From positions 19,043 to 83,042 of the forward strand of contig JAAFJX010000019.1 of assembly GCA_013299045.1 (NCBI GenBank): 64,000 nucleotides of DNA, given 5' to 3'. This document shows positions 26,350-35,746 of the stretch, piece by piece. Every line of letters starts with the position of its first letter. Positions within the stretch are counted from its first letter, which is position 1. The position numbers were made by a program, and so were the translations under genes. The notes beneath the pieces are model-generated. The model had not been told where the DNA came from. It ran no database searches and was given only the letters and a program-made list of their open reading frames with translations. This DNA comes from Cytophagales bacterium (GTDB taxonomy: Bacteria; Bacteroidota; Bacteroidia; Cytophagales; Bernardetiaceae).

Positions 26350-27213
26350 ATGGGACAGAAAGTCAATCCTACCGGCTTACGCCTTGGTATTATCAAAGGT
26401 TGGGATTCCAACTGGTACGGTGGACGCGGATTTGCCGACAAACTCATTGAAGACAGCCGTATTCGTCAATACATTCGTACACGTATTCCGCGTGGCGCAA
26501 TATCTAAAGTTGTTATTGAGCGTACACTCAAGCGTATCACAATTACTATTCACACGGCACGTCCGGGAGTAGTCATTGGCAAAGAGGGAGCTGAAGTGGA
26601 AAAAATCCGTCAGGAGCTCAACCGCATTACTGGTAAAGATGTTCAAATCAACATCTACGAAGTAAAGCGCCCTGAAACTGACGCAACGCTTGTGGCTGAA
26701 AATGTAGCACAACAATTGGAAGCGCGTATGTCGCACCGTCGTGCTATGAAGCAAGCCATTTCTAATGCAATGCGCAACGCGCAAGGCATCAAAGTTAAAT
26801 TGTCTGGCCGTTTGGGTGGTGCAGATATGTCCAGAATTGAGATGTACAAAGAAGGACGTATTCCGTTGCACACACTCCGTGCTGATATTGACTATGCTTA
26901 TACGTTTGCACAAACCGTTTACGGTAAAATTGGTATTAAAGTATGGATTTGCAAGGGTGAAATCTACGGCAAACCAGACCTGACCCCTGAACACGCTAAC
27001 GAAAGCACTCAGAAGCGACAAGGCAACGACCGTAACGACCGTAACGACCGCAATGAGCGTAGCGACCGCGGTATGCGTGGTGGTCGTAACAACGATGACA
27101 ACCGCAATGAGCGTGGTAACAACAACAACAATAACAACAATCGTGGTAACAACAACAATCGTGGCGGCGGTAATCGCGGCGGTGGCGGTGGTAACCGTGG
27201 TGGTAACAGATAG
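26350..27213 (+). CDS. rpsC: 30S ribosomal protein S3 with long Asn/Arg/Gly tail
   Basis: Residues 1-215 are a regular S3: [14 protein letters not shown], the KH motif [16 protein letters not shown], and [17 protein letters not shown]3 forms part of the mRNA entry tunnel and helicase centre. From about residue 220 the protein continues with roughly 65 residues of repeated NDR/NER units, runs of Asn (eight in a row) and RGG clusters. This gives 287 residues, longer than the 210-250 usual for S3. The tail is encoded by near-perfect codon repeats. rpsC ends the cluster; rplP and rpmC, its usual followers, are absent. Confidence 0.96.
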   Translation: MGQKVNPTGLRLGIIKGWDSNWYGGRGFADKLIEDSRIRQYIRTRIPRGAISKVVIERTLKRITITIHTARPGVVIGKEGAEVEKIRQELNRITGKDVQINIYEVKRPETDATLVAENVAQQLEARMSHRRAMKQAISNAMRNAQGIKVKLSGRLGGADMSRIEMYKEGRIPLHTLRADIDYAYTFAQTVYGKIGIKVWICKGEIYGKPDLTPEHANESTQKRQGNDRNDRNDRNERSDRGMRGGRNNDDNRNERGNNNNNNNNRGNNNNRGGGNRGGGGGNRGGNR

Positions 27214-27238
27214 AGTTGTTTGAATATTAGGTAAATAA

Positions 27239-27280
27239 CAAAAAGAGAGCAGAAAACATATTTCTACTCTCTTTTTGTTT
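27239..27280 (+). terminator. Terminator of the rplB-rpsC cluster
   Basis: Perfect 11-bp stem (27239-27249 with 27267-27277), a 17-nt loop and T run. It lies 25 bp after rpsC. Confidence 0.85.
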
Positions 27281-27500
27281 AATTGGCTTATAGTCAAATG
27301 CTTATGTTATCATTCTAATTCTATAAAACAAGGAAGGCTTAGCAGCGGTGTATATAAAAAATGACTTTTTTTTAAAAAAATAGCACTTTTTTTTGTATAA
27401 TATCTTTATTGGTACTAAATTTATAGCAAATTTATAAGGTTTTATAAAAAGATAACAAACAACAGTTCTCTTACGGGAGGCAAATCTAGGCTTTTTGTAT

Positions 27501-29024
27501 ATGGCAGACTCTGGTTTCAATCATAAATACGGCAACATGGCTGAATCTTCTATCATAAAAGTAATTGGTGTAGGCGGTGGTGGCGGCAATGCCGTTAGCC
27601 ATATGTATCGCATGGGCATCAAGGGCGTTGATTTTTATATTTGCAACACAGATATTCAGGCACTCACGCTCAGCCCTGTTCCACACAAAATACAGATAGG
27701 AGCAAAACTGACTGGTGGCCTGGGGGCTGGTGCGAATCCTGAGGTAGGTAGAAATGCTGCACTTGAGAATAAGCAAGAGATACGAGAAATATTGAGCCAT
27801 AATACCAAAATGCTCTTTATTACTTCTGGCATGGGTGGTGGTACGGGTACAGGAGCTGCTCCTGTTATAGCCGAAATTGCCAAAGAATTAGGTATTTTGA
27901 CCGTTGGCATTGTTACTGCACCTTTTGAGTTTGAAGGTAAGCCTAAGCAAAACCGTGCGCAAAACGGTATTGATGATTTGCGCAAGCACTGCGACTGTGT
28001 TATAGTCATTCTGAACGACCGTTTACGCAACGTGTATGGTAAGGCATCAGCCAAAGAAGCGTTCAAGCAGGCAGATAATGTACTTGCTAGAGCCGCTAAA
28101 TCTATTGCTGAAATTATTACTGTGGCTGGCACTATTAATGTGGATTTTGAGGACGTGCGTACAGTTATGAAAGATGCGGGAGCTGCTGTTATGGGTTCTG
28201 CCGTGGCGGAGGGTGAAAACCGAGCCCGACGTGCTGCCGAAGCTGCTATTTCTTCCCCTCTGCTCAATAACACCAATATTTACGGCGCTAAATACATTCT
28301 ACTATGTGTTGTAGTGGGAGACGAGGATACTTTCCAAATGGAAGAACTTGAAATTATTACGGCTTATATACAAGAACAGGCTGGTGATAATGCAGAGGTT
28401 ATTTATGGGCAAGCAGCAGACGAAAATCTAGGCGACAGCATTAGTGTTACTATTATCGCTACAGGCTTTGATGATAAAACTGAACATCTCAATATTGACC
28501 ATAAGCGTACTATTGACCTTGGTGCGAATATCAAGAAGTCTTATACTCCTTACGCCTATACGCCGCCGCCAATAAACAAACCTACTTATACGCCACCAAC
28601 GGTGCAGCAGTATAAAGCAGACGACGACGATTTTTTTGATAAACCTACCAGCAAGGATGTAAACCATACGGTTTCCAACAAGAATGTGGTAGATAAAATC
28701 ATTTATGGTCTGGACGATTCCTACCATGACTCGGCAGATTATGAGAAAAAAAAAAAGATGATGAGCAGTACTGATGGCTCTAATTGGCCTACTGATTCTA
28801 GTTACATTGTCAAGAAAAACTCCGCTAAAGATTTGGGTAAAACAATAGCAGAAATGAACGATGAGGACATGAAAGAGCTACGTGAAGTGCCTGCGTATAT
28901 GCGCAAAAACGTAACTCTCACCTCTTCGCAAAGCACCCAAAGCAGCGAACATTCACGCCTCAAAATAGATGAAAACAACGATTTGATTGGTGGAAACAAA
29001 TTTTTGCATGACAATGTCGATTAG
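27501..29024 (+). CDS. ftsZ: Cell division GTPase FtsZ
   Basis: This 507-residue tubulin homologue has VIGVGGGGGNAVSHMY, the tubulin signature GMGGGTGTGAAPVIAE (about residues 110-126), the T7-loop region with NVDFEDVRTVM, and a long linker before the C-terminal peptide KFLHDNVD. It polymerises into the Z ring. The N-terminus could start at 27501 or at the second Met (27537). The gene stands alone; ftsQ and ftsA, which often precede it, are not here. The 192-residue tail linker is Lys/Asp/Ser-rich and variable as expected. The upstream 27281-27500 stretch is AT-rich with no clear promoter. Confidence 0.97.
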   Translation: MADSGFNHKYGNMAESSIIKVIGVGGGGGNAVSHMYRMGIKGVDFYICNTDIQALTLSPVPHKIQIGAKLTGGLGAGANPEVGRNAALENKQEIREILSHNTKMLFITSGMGGGTGTGAAPVIAEIAKELGILTVGIVTAPFEFEGKPKQNRAQNGIDDLRKHCDCVIVILNDRLRNVYGKASAKEAFKQADNVLARAAKSIAEIITVAGTINVDFEDVRTVMKDAGAAVMGSAVAEGENRARRAAEAAISSPLLNNTNIYGAKYILLCVVVGDEDTFQMEELEIITAYIQEQAGDNAEVIYGQAADENLGDSISVTIIATGFDDKTEHLNIDHKRTIDLGANIKKSYTPYAYTPPPINKPTYTPPTVQQYKADDDDFFDKPTSKDVNHTVSNKNVVDKIIYGLDDSYHDSADYEKKKKMMSSTDGSNWPTDSSYIVKKNSAKDLGKTIAEMNDEDMKELREVPAYMRKNVTLTSSQSTQSSEHSRLKIDENNDLIGGNKFLHDNVD

Positions 29025-29046
29025 TCGTGGCTAGAGGGTCGTTACT

Positions 29047-29128
29047 TAGTCGTCCCTTAAAATATCTCTAAGGTATTTGTTATCAGTAAATTAAACAAAC
29101 ATCTTAGATATATCTTCAGGGATAACTA
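29047..29128. mobile_element. 82-bp family A miniature element between convergent genes
   Basis: TA-flanked and nearly palindromic: TAGTCGTCCCTTAAAATATC at the left end aligns with the reverse strand of the right end (TAGTTATCCCTGAAGATATA) over about 27 nt. The internal TTATCAGTAAATTAAAC block recurs in the other copies. It fills the gap between ftsZ and the histidine phosphatase gene and could double as a hairpin terminator. Confidence 0.7.
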
Positions 29129-29129
29129 T

Positions 29130-29786
29130 TTACGGCTTAGGGACGAGGCTTTCTATTTGACTGAGATGCTTCACATCATTTTCAAGTAAGATGCTACATT
29201 TATCGTCCACCATTTCTAGCACGTAAAGTCCCAGATTGGTGTGCATATAACGCTCCATTTCTCTTATATTTTGTTCCAAAAGCAAGCAGAGCAAAATGCG
29301 CACTGCTCGTCCGTGCATACAGATAAGTAGATGATTTTCGTTTTGACGCTTTTTAATCAAATCTATCACCTCTTTTTGCCTCTCCATAACCTGAAATGGG
29401 CTTTCACCGTCTGGATAAGCGCGATGCCCTTCGCCTCTGTTCCAAGCAGCCATAAGTTCTGCGTGCTCTAGGTCGTCTTGTGGTGTTAGGATTCTGCCTT
29501 CGCGGTTTCCCCACGATATTTCGTTCAGGCCAGCGTGCTGCTCCCAGTTAATGCCTTTTTTTATAAAGCCAGCTACGCTCTGATGAGTCCTTTTGAGCGT
29601 AGAAGTATAAATTCTATCAAATTGTTGATGCTGATAGTGTTCAAAAAATGCTAAGGCTTGGCTTCTGCCTTTTTCGTTAAGGCTGGAGTCAATTCCACTC
29701 CCTTGCACCATGTTCATTTTGTTGTACTCCGTCTCGCCATGCCTGATAATGTACAAAATCTGAGCATTTTTCGTATTGTTGGTCAT
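29130..29786 (-). CDS. Histidine phosphatase family protein
   Basis: This 218-residue protein has the RHG signature at its N-terminus (ILYIIRHGETEYNKMNMVQG), the second arginine in IYTSTLKRTHQSVAG, the GNREGRIL segment, and the second histidine in LLICMHGRAVRILLCLL. This is the phosphoglycerate mutase/phosphatase fold; the closest groups are broad-specificity phosphatases (GpmB/PhoE-like). The substrate is unknown and the protein is cytosolic. Its stop codon (29130-29132) lies 1 bp from the repeat element. Confidence 0.88.
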   Translation of the reverse strand: MTNNTKNAQILYIIRHGETEYNKMNMVQGSGIDSSLNEKGRSQALAFFEHYQHQQFDRIYTSTLKRTHQSVAGFIKKGINWEQHAGLNEISWGNREGRILTPQDDLEHAELMAAWNRGEGHRAYPDGESPFQVMERQKEVIDLIKKRQNENHLLICMHGRAVRILLCLLLEQNIREMERYMHTNLGLYVLEMVDDKCSILLENDVKHLSQIESLVPKP

Positions 29787-30073
29787 AAGTGCACGCTTTT
29801 TAGTAAGCTTCTGCTCTAAAAAGTTGCAAAGGTCGCATTTTTTTTGACAAAATCTCGCTTTCTATATAAATTTTGTGTGAAAATAATTAAAGCGATAGCT
29901 TAAATGGTCAGGAAGCCAATATTTGAGTTCGTCATTTTTTTTTGTGGAAACTTTTCTTAAAACAAAGACTTAAAAAAAGAGTTTGCGTTTAAGTAAAAGT
30001 ACACTTCATTTCTGCAATAATCCACTCAAAGCAGAAATCATGAATAAAGGTACGCAAGTTTTATCAATAAAAT

Positions 30074-31426
30074 ATGGAAAAGCCACATCAAGAACCAAGC
30101 GAGCAGCCGCAGGAGCAGTCCAGCATACCCACCTCAAAAGTGCAACGTGCCACACAATTTGTTAAAACAGGCGTAAAAATTGGCTCAAACTACGTCAAAC
30201 ACTATGCTAAAAAGGTTATTGACCCTACACTCACCAAAATGGATTTGGACAAGGCCAATGCTGATGATGTCTATGAAACACTGAGCCAACTCAAAGGCAG
30301 CGCCCTCAAAATGGCACAAATGATGAGTATGTACCAGAATGTGCTGCCGCAAGCCTACATAGATAAATTTAAAATGTCGCAATATTCTGCTCCGCCGCTC
30401 TCTCTGCCTTTGGTGGTGAGTACTTTCAAAAAAAATTTTCAAAAAAGCCCCTTTGAACTTTTTGATACTTTCAGCAAAGAGGCGCTTCATGCCGCTTCTA
30501 TAGGACAAGTTCATGAAGCAGAGCTTGCTGGTAAAAGACTGGCCGTTAAGGTGCAGTACCCAGGCGTAGCAGAGAGTATTAGTTCAGATTTACGCCTCGT
30601 ACGTCCTTTTGCACAGCAACTTATGGCGCTCAACGAAAAGGAAATTGACCTCTACATCAACGAAGTGGAAACGATGATGACCGCCGAAACTAACTATGTG
30701 CTAGAACTTGAACGCTCAGAACGTATTTCCAAAGCCTGTGCGCATATACCCAACTTATTTTTTCCAAAATATTACGCAGAATATAGTTCGGAGCGCATCT
30801 TAACGATGGACTGGCTAGACGGGCAACACGCAGACGCATTCTTGGCAGAACATAAGCCCTCGCAAGAAGTCCGAAATGCCATTGGTCAGGCAATATGGAA
30901 TTTTTACGATTACCAAATGCACGAGCTTTTGGAAGTACACGCAGACCCTCACCCCGGCAACTTTTTAATGAAGCCCAACGGTACAGTAGGAGTTATAGAT
31001 TTTGGATGTGTTAAGGTTATTCCGCCAGACTATTACCAAGCCCATTTTAGCGCAATTAACCAGGAAGTTTTTACCGATAAGGCATATATGGAAGAGGTTT
31101 TTATACGTATGGAGTTCCTCAAGCCCGATGACACACCCGAAGAGCGCCGTTTCTTTTTAGATTTCTTTATTGAGATGTTAGATATTTCCACGAGACCTTT
31201 TCGTTCGCCAACTTTTGACTTCGCAGACCAAGTTTACTTTCAAGATTTAACTGCCTTTGGTGAGCGTCTGGCCAAGCTACCAGAGTTACGCAATTCCAAA
31301 CAAGCTCGTGGTTCGCGCCATGCTCTCTACTTAAATCGCAGCTATTTTGGCCTGTACTATCTGATGAACTTACTAGGCGCGAACATCACAACTGGCAACA
31401 GCTTGTGGTTTCAGAAGAAAAAGTGA
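30074..31426 (+). CDS. ABC1/UbiB-like atypical kinase
   Basis: This 450-residue protein has the ADCK/UbiB motifs: LKGSALKMAQMMSM (the KxGQ-type motif, here with Ala-Gln), HAASIGQVHEAEL, AVKVQYPG, VHADPHPGNFLM and VIDFGCVK. The family has ATPase activity and supports quinone synthesis or lipid metabolism at membranes. The Gly-rich loop is replaced by an Ala-rich loop as usual. No membrane segment is obvious. It is monocistronic; a hairpin follows. The preceding 29787-30073 stretch shows no feature. Confidence 0.88.
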   Translation: MEKPHQEPSEQPQEQSSIPTSKVQRATQFVKTGVKIGSNYVKHYAKKVIDPTLTKMDLDKANADDVYETLSQLKGSALKMAQMMSMYQNVLPQAYIDKFKMSQYSAPPLSLPLVVSTFKKNFQKSPFELFDTFSKEALHAASIGQVHEAELAGKRLAVKVQYPGVAESISSDLRLVRPFAQQLMALNEKEIDLYINEVETMMTAETNYVLELERSERISKACAHIPNLFFPKYYAEYSSERILTMDWLDGQHADAFLAEHKPSQEVRNAIGQAIWNFYDYQMHELLEVHADPHPGNFLMKPNGTVGVIDFGCVKVIPPDYYQAHFSAINQEVFTDKAYMEEVFIRMEFLKPDDTPEERRFFLDFFIEMLDISTRPFRSPTFDFADQVYFQDLTAFGERLAKLPELRNSKQARGSRHALYLNRSYFGLYYLMNLLGANITTGNSLWFQKKK

Positions 31427-31446
31427 ATCTCTTAAAAATTTTGCAG

Positions 31447-31479
31447 AAACCTGTAAGAGCTTAAAAACCTTACAGGTTT
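31447..31479 (+). terminator. Hairpin after the ABC1 kinase gene
   Basis: Perfect 11-bp stem (31447-31457 with 31469-31479) and an 11-nt loop; the T run after it is short. Confidence 0.6.
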
Positions 31480-31555
31480 GATTGCTGATAATTATCTAAA
31501 ACACATGACAACTAAATAATTAAGATTCTATTATTTGAGAATAGCACCAATCATC

Positions 31556-34462
31556 ATGCGGATTATTTTTTTGACCTTCACGCTCCTCTTTTTAAGCATT
31601 TTGGCACAAGCCCAAACTTGGCAGCAGATGGATAGCTTAGGCGTAGTTTTTTTAAAGAGCGCCCGATACAAAGAGGCAGACAGCCTCCTTAGTATGGCAT
31701 TTGATGCCGCTAGTGCTTCTAAAAACGATACCATAAAGCTCAGAGTTGGAAGTAATTTAGGGATTCTATATTACCGACTAGCACAATATGAGAAGGCCAT
31801 AACTTATTGGCATGAGGCAAGAGAAACAGCTGCACGTCTGCATGGTCATCAAAGTCTAGCTTATGCCGAAATGTCTAATAAGTTGGCAATAGTCTATCAA
31901 GCCACACAAAATATTGCGGAGGCAGAAAAATTATACTTAGAAGTCATATCTGTACGTAAGAACCTGCTAGGCGTTAAGCACCCTGAATATGCAGGAGCTT
32001 GTAGCAATTTGGGAACTTTATATATGAAGATGGGAGTCTATGATAAAGTAGAAGAGCTTTTTATTCGTGCTAAAGAAGCTAGAGAAGCCACTTTTGGGAA
32101 AAAACATTATGACTATGCAGCATCATGCCATAATTTAGGTGCTTTTTACATGGAGATTGGCAGTTACTTAATTTCTGAAGAACATTTACTAGAAGCAAGG
32201 CGCATTCGTGAAGAGATACTAGGAAAAGAACACCCCGATTTTGTAGCTTCATGTGAGACCTTGGCGAACCTATACCACAAGCTAGGTCTGCAAGAAAAAG
32301 CGGAAGAACTTCATAAAGAAGCAAAAGATATTTACGCAAAAGTTTTAGGAAAAGAACATCCTCGCTATGCACAAAGTTGTGGTAATCTAGCAAAAGATTA
32401 TGTTTACATGAATAAATTAGATAAAGCAGAACCTTTATTCCTTGAAAATTTAGCGATTCAAAAAAAGATTAGCAATGATAAATTCATTGGCTATGCGGGG
32501 GCCTGTCTAAACATGGGAAACATTTATTTGATACAAAAAAATTACCAAAAAGCAAAATTCTATTTGATAGAAGCTCTAACCATACGTGGTGAAGTGCTAG
32601 GTGAAAAGAACTTAATGTATGCAAACAGTTGTCAGAGTTTGGGTGCATATTATTTAGATACAAAGCAATTTGACTCTGCTGCCAAGTACCTCAATATTGC
32701 CAAAAGGATACACAAAAACGATGTATCAAACAAAAGTGCTGAATATGCAAGCATCAATTTGAGTCTTGCTCAGCTGCTGTCTATGCAAGAGCGTTATATT
32801 GAAGCTGAACTTTTGTGGACTGAACTCCTAAACTCAACAAAGGAAGAAATAATTACTTTATTGCCTACGCTTTCAGAAAAGGAGCGGCTTGATTATTTGA
32901 CCATGACAGACTCTTATACCGAAACCTTCTCTTCTTATTGTATTAAATACTCTCAAGAAAATTCTAGCATCACGAATCAACTATTTAATCATACTTTATT
33001 CAGAAAGGGGCTTGTTTTCTCCTCTACCCAAAAAATGAAAAATGCCATTTTAGAAAGCGGAGATACGGTTTTGGTCAATCAGTACAACAACTGGAAAAAG
33101 CAGCGCGAAACCTACACCAAACTCTACCAACTGCCCCTTGAAGAACAAAAAAAGCAAAATTTGGACTTGGAAGGAATAAAAAACCAAATCAATGATTTGG
33201 AAAAAGACCTGTCTAAAAAGTCTGCTCTCTTTAGCCAGAACGTGCAAACAAAATCTTACAAGTGGCAGGAAGTGAAAGCTAAATTAGCTAAAAATGAAGC
33301 CGTTATAGAAATTATCAAGGCTGATTCGGCCTATATTGCACTGTTTCTAACCGCCCAAACAGAAAACTATCCTGCTTTTTATCTCTTCAAAAATGCCCAA
33401 GAACTTGAAGACAAATTCTTGAACTATTACAAAAACTGCATTGAGTTCAAAATAGAAGATACGGTTTCCTACAACGCCTTCTGGAAGCCCATAGCCGATA
33501 AGTTATTGACTTTGAACAAAAAAGGCTTCAAGAAAATTTATTTGTCGCCAGATGGTGTTTTTCATCAACTCAGCCTGAATACCCTCAAAAATACTAAAAC
33601 AGGCAAATTTCTTTTAGAAGAAGCCAATATTCAGCTCATTGGCAGTAGCCGCGATTTGATTGAATTGAATAAAAAAAGCCGTGATTTGAGCCAAAACTAC
33701 GAGAATTATCAGGCTCATTTGCTCGGCTACCCCATTTATGGGGCTGAGAATACAGAAAAAGAGCCAGAAAAAAAGCGCGACCGCTCGCTTGGCTTTTCAG
33801 GAATGCAGTCCGCTGTGGGTGTGGCGGGTTCGGTGTCTTTGCTGCCCGGCACACGGAAAGAAGTAGAAGAAATTTATGCCCTTTTCAACAAACGAAAGCT
33901 CAGTGTAAACCTGCTTTTGGCCGAAAACGCCACCGAAGAAGCCCTTAAAAACCTCAAAAGCCCCACCATTTTGCACGTGGCTACGCATGGTTTCTTCATT
34001 CCCGAAATCAAGGATTCTGAAGTGCAAGATATGCAAACGGCCATGAACCGCAATTTACTCAAAAACCCTTTCCTGCGCTCTGGCCTTTTGCTGGCTGGCT
34101 GCCAAAAACCCAACCCAGAAGGCGAAGACGGCATTTTGACGGCCGAAGAAGTGATGAATTTGACGTTGGACAACACGGAACTCGTCGTGATGTCCGCTTG
34201 CGAAACAGGCTTAGGCGATATACAGGCGGGTGAGGGTGTTTTTGGTCTGCAACGCGCTTTTCAGCAAGCGGGCGCAAAGTCCGTGCTGATGAGCCTCTGG
34301 AAGGTGGACGACGAGGCCACACAAACCCTGATGACCGAATTTTATACAGCCCTACTCAAAGGCCAAAACAAGCGCCAAGCCTTCAAAACAGCCCAAATGA
34401 ACCTCAAAAAACGTTTCCCAGAGCCTTACTACTGGGGCGCTTTTGTGATGGTGGGGGAGTAG
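31556..34462 (+). CDS. Exported TPR-repeat protein with C-terminal CHAT peptidase domain
   Basis: This 968-residue protein begins with a signal peptide (MRIIFLTFTLLFLSILAQAQ). Residues of about 25-430 are TPR repeats of the 42-residue FGTTPR/Kinesin-light-chain type with a recurring (L/K)G(E/K)xHP.YA.SC.NLG pattern. A helical linker with coiled coil follows. The last 300 residues form a CHAT domain, a caspase-like cysteine protease: His811 in ILHVATHGFF and Cys882 in MSACETGLGD are the catalytic pair. CHAT proteins cut specific partners; here the signal peptide places it in the periplasm or outside. Base composition in the 3' quarter is richer in G and C than the TPR part, judged by eye. Confidence 0.88.
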   Translation: MRIIFLTFTLLFLSILAQAQTWQQMDSLGVVFLKSARYKEADSLLSMAFDAASASKNDTIKLRVGSNLGILYYRLAQYEKAITYWHEARETAARLHGHQSLAYAEMSNKLAIVYQATQNIAEAEKLYLEVISVRKNLLGVKHPEYAGACSNLGTLYMKMGVYDKVEELFIRAKEAREATFGKKHYDYAASCHNLGAFYMEIGSYLISEEHLLEARRIREEILGKEHPDFVASCETLANLYHKLGLQEKAEELHKEAKDIYAKVLGKEHPRYAQSCGNLAKDYVYMNKLDKAEPLFLENLAIQKKISNDKFIGYAGACLNMGNIYLIQKNYQKAKFYLIEALTIRGEVLGEKNLMYANSCQSLGAYYLDTKQFDSAAKYLNIAKRIHKNDVSNKSAEYASINLSLAQLLSMQERYIEAELLWTELLNSTKEEIITLLPTLSEKERLDYLTMTDSYTETFSSYCIKYSQENSSITNQLFNHTLFRKGLVFSSTQKMKNAILESGDTVLVNQYNNWKKQRETYTKLYQLPLEEQKKQNLDLEGIKNQINDLEKDLSKKSALFSQNVQTKSYKWQEVKAKLAKNEAVIEIIKADSAYIALFLTAQTENYPAFYLFKNAQELEDKFLNYYKNCIEFKIEDTVSYNAFWKPIADKLLTLNKKGFKKIYLSPDGVFHQLSLNTLKNTKTGKFLLEEANIQLIGSSRDLIELNKKSRDLSQNYENYQAHLLGYPIYGAENTEKEPEKKRDRSLGFSGMQSAVGVAGSVSLLPGTRKEVEEIYALFNKRKLSVNLLLAENATEEALKNLKSPTILHVATHGFFIPEIKDSEVQDMQTAMNRNLLKNPFLRSGLLLAGCQKPNPEGEDGILTAEEVMNLTLDNTELVVMSACETGLGDIQAGEGVFGLQRAFQQAGAKSVLMSLWKVDDEATQTLMTEFYTALLKGQNKRQAFKTAQMNLKKRFPEPYYWGAFVMVGE

Positions 34463-34524
34463 GCATCTATTTGTTAAAAATGCTTAATTCTACATGATGT
34501 TTTGTTTGATACCTACTTTTAAAA

Positions 34525-34553
34525 TTGTTTTAAATGAAATTTAACTATTTTTG
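34525..34553 (+). promoter_or_regulatory. Promoter of trxB
   Basis: TTG at 34525-34527, an 18-nt spacer and TATTTTTG at 34546-34553, 53 nt before the start codon. Confidence 0.6.
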
Positions 34554-34606
34554 TGCGGCTATTGTAACGCTAACTACTGGAACAACTAAAAAATTGATTA
34601 TAGATT

Positions 34607-35542
34607 ATGTCTGAACATACCAAATGCCTGATACTAGGCTCTGGCCCTGCTGGCTATACTGCAGCTATTTACGCCGCGCGGGCTGGCCTGAAGCCTGTTC
34701 TAATCAAAGGTAACCAGCCTGGAGGGCAGCTCACTATTACAACAGACGTTGAAAATTATCCAGGCTATCCTAAAGGGATTATGGGGCCTCAAATGATGCA
34801 AGACTTTGAAGCCCAAGCAGCTCGCTTTGAGACAGATATTCGTTCTGGCATGGCTACTTCAGTCAATTTCAGCGGCTCGAAACACACTGTTACGATTGAT
34901 GAAAGCTATCAGATAACTGCCGACACCGTCATCATATCTACTGGTGCTTCTGCCAAATGGCTTGGCATACCGTCCGAAACACGCTTAAATGGACGCGGCG
35001 TGTCGGCCTGTGCGGTTTGTGATGGCTTCTTTTTTAGAGGTTTGGACGTGGCTATTGTGGGTGGTGGAGACTCCGCCTGCGAAGAGGCCAGTTATTTGGC
35101 CAAGCTATGTAAAACTGTTCATTTATTGGTGCGCCGAAACACCATGCGTGCTTCTAAAATTATGCAAGACCGCGTTCAGAGCATCGATAATATTCAAATT
35201 CATTGGCACTCTGAAACAGACGAAATACTTGGTTCGGAAGCCGTAGAGGGTTTGCGTATACGCGACACACGTACTGGTGAGTTGCGCGAATTGAGCATAC
35301 AAGGTTTTTTTGTCGCCATAGGACATCAACCCAATACTCATATTTTCAAGAATGCTTTGGCAATGGACGAGCAAGATTATCTTGTTACAGAGAAGGGAAG
35401 CACAAAAACAAATGTGGCAGGAGTTTTTGCCTGTGGAGACGTGCAAGACCGTGTTTATCGTCAGGCGATTACAGCAGCTGGTACAGGCTGTATGGCTGCA
35501 CTTGATGCAGAACGCTACTTAGCTACTACAGGCGTACACTAA
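34607..35542 (+). CDS. trxB: Thioredoxin-disulfide reductase
   Basis: This 311-residue flavoprotein has the FAD loop LGSGPAGYTAAIYAARAG, the redox-active ACAVCDGFFF motif (CAVC, near residue 135), the NADPH loop VGGGDSACEEA and the C-terminal FACGDVQDRVYRQA. It passes electrons from NADPH to thioredoxin in the cytosol. Length and motif order are standard for the bacterial low-molecular-weight TrxR. It has its own promoter. Confidence 0.97.
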   Translation: MSEHTKCLILGSGPAGYTAAIYAARAGLKPVLIKGNQPGGQLTITTDVENYPGYPKGIMGPQMMQDFEAQAARFETDIRSGMATSVNFSGSKHTVTIDESYQITADTVIISTGASAKWLGIPSETRLNGRGVSACAVCDGFFFRGLDVAIVGGGDSACEEASYLAKLCKTVHLLVRRNTMRASKIMQDRVQSIDNIQIHWHSETDEILGSEAVEGLRIRDTRTGELRELSIQGFFVAIGHQPNTHIFKNALAMDEQDYLVTEKGSTKTNVAGVFACGDVQDRVYRQAITAAGTGCMAALDAERYLATTGVH

Positions 35543-35746
35543 ACTCAAGTACCTATTTTTTTAGAATGAACGAGTCTGTCTAAATTTGGCACAACTATTT
35601 CTTTGTGCTTTTGCACGTTTGTTGTTGCTGGTAGCTTGTTAAATGAACGCCTCACCTAATGTTTACTTTCTTTACTAGCCTGTATTTATCGTTTTTATAC
35701 CAAAGGCCTTTTATCTTGTTTATCAGACTATTGAACACTATATAAA

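Noticed and set aside
26377..27297. Reverse-strand frame of 306 codons over rpsC
   Set aside because: It mirrors the S3 gene and its Asn/Gly repeat tail (Val/Thr/Ile-rich translation); the forward gene is certain.
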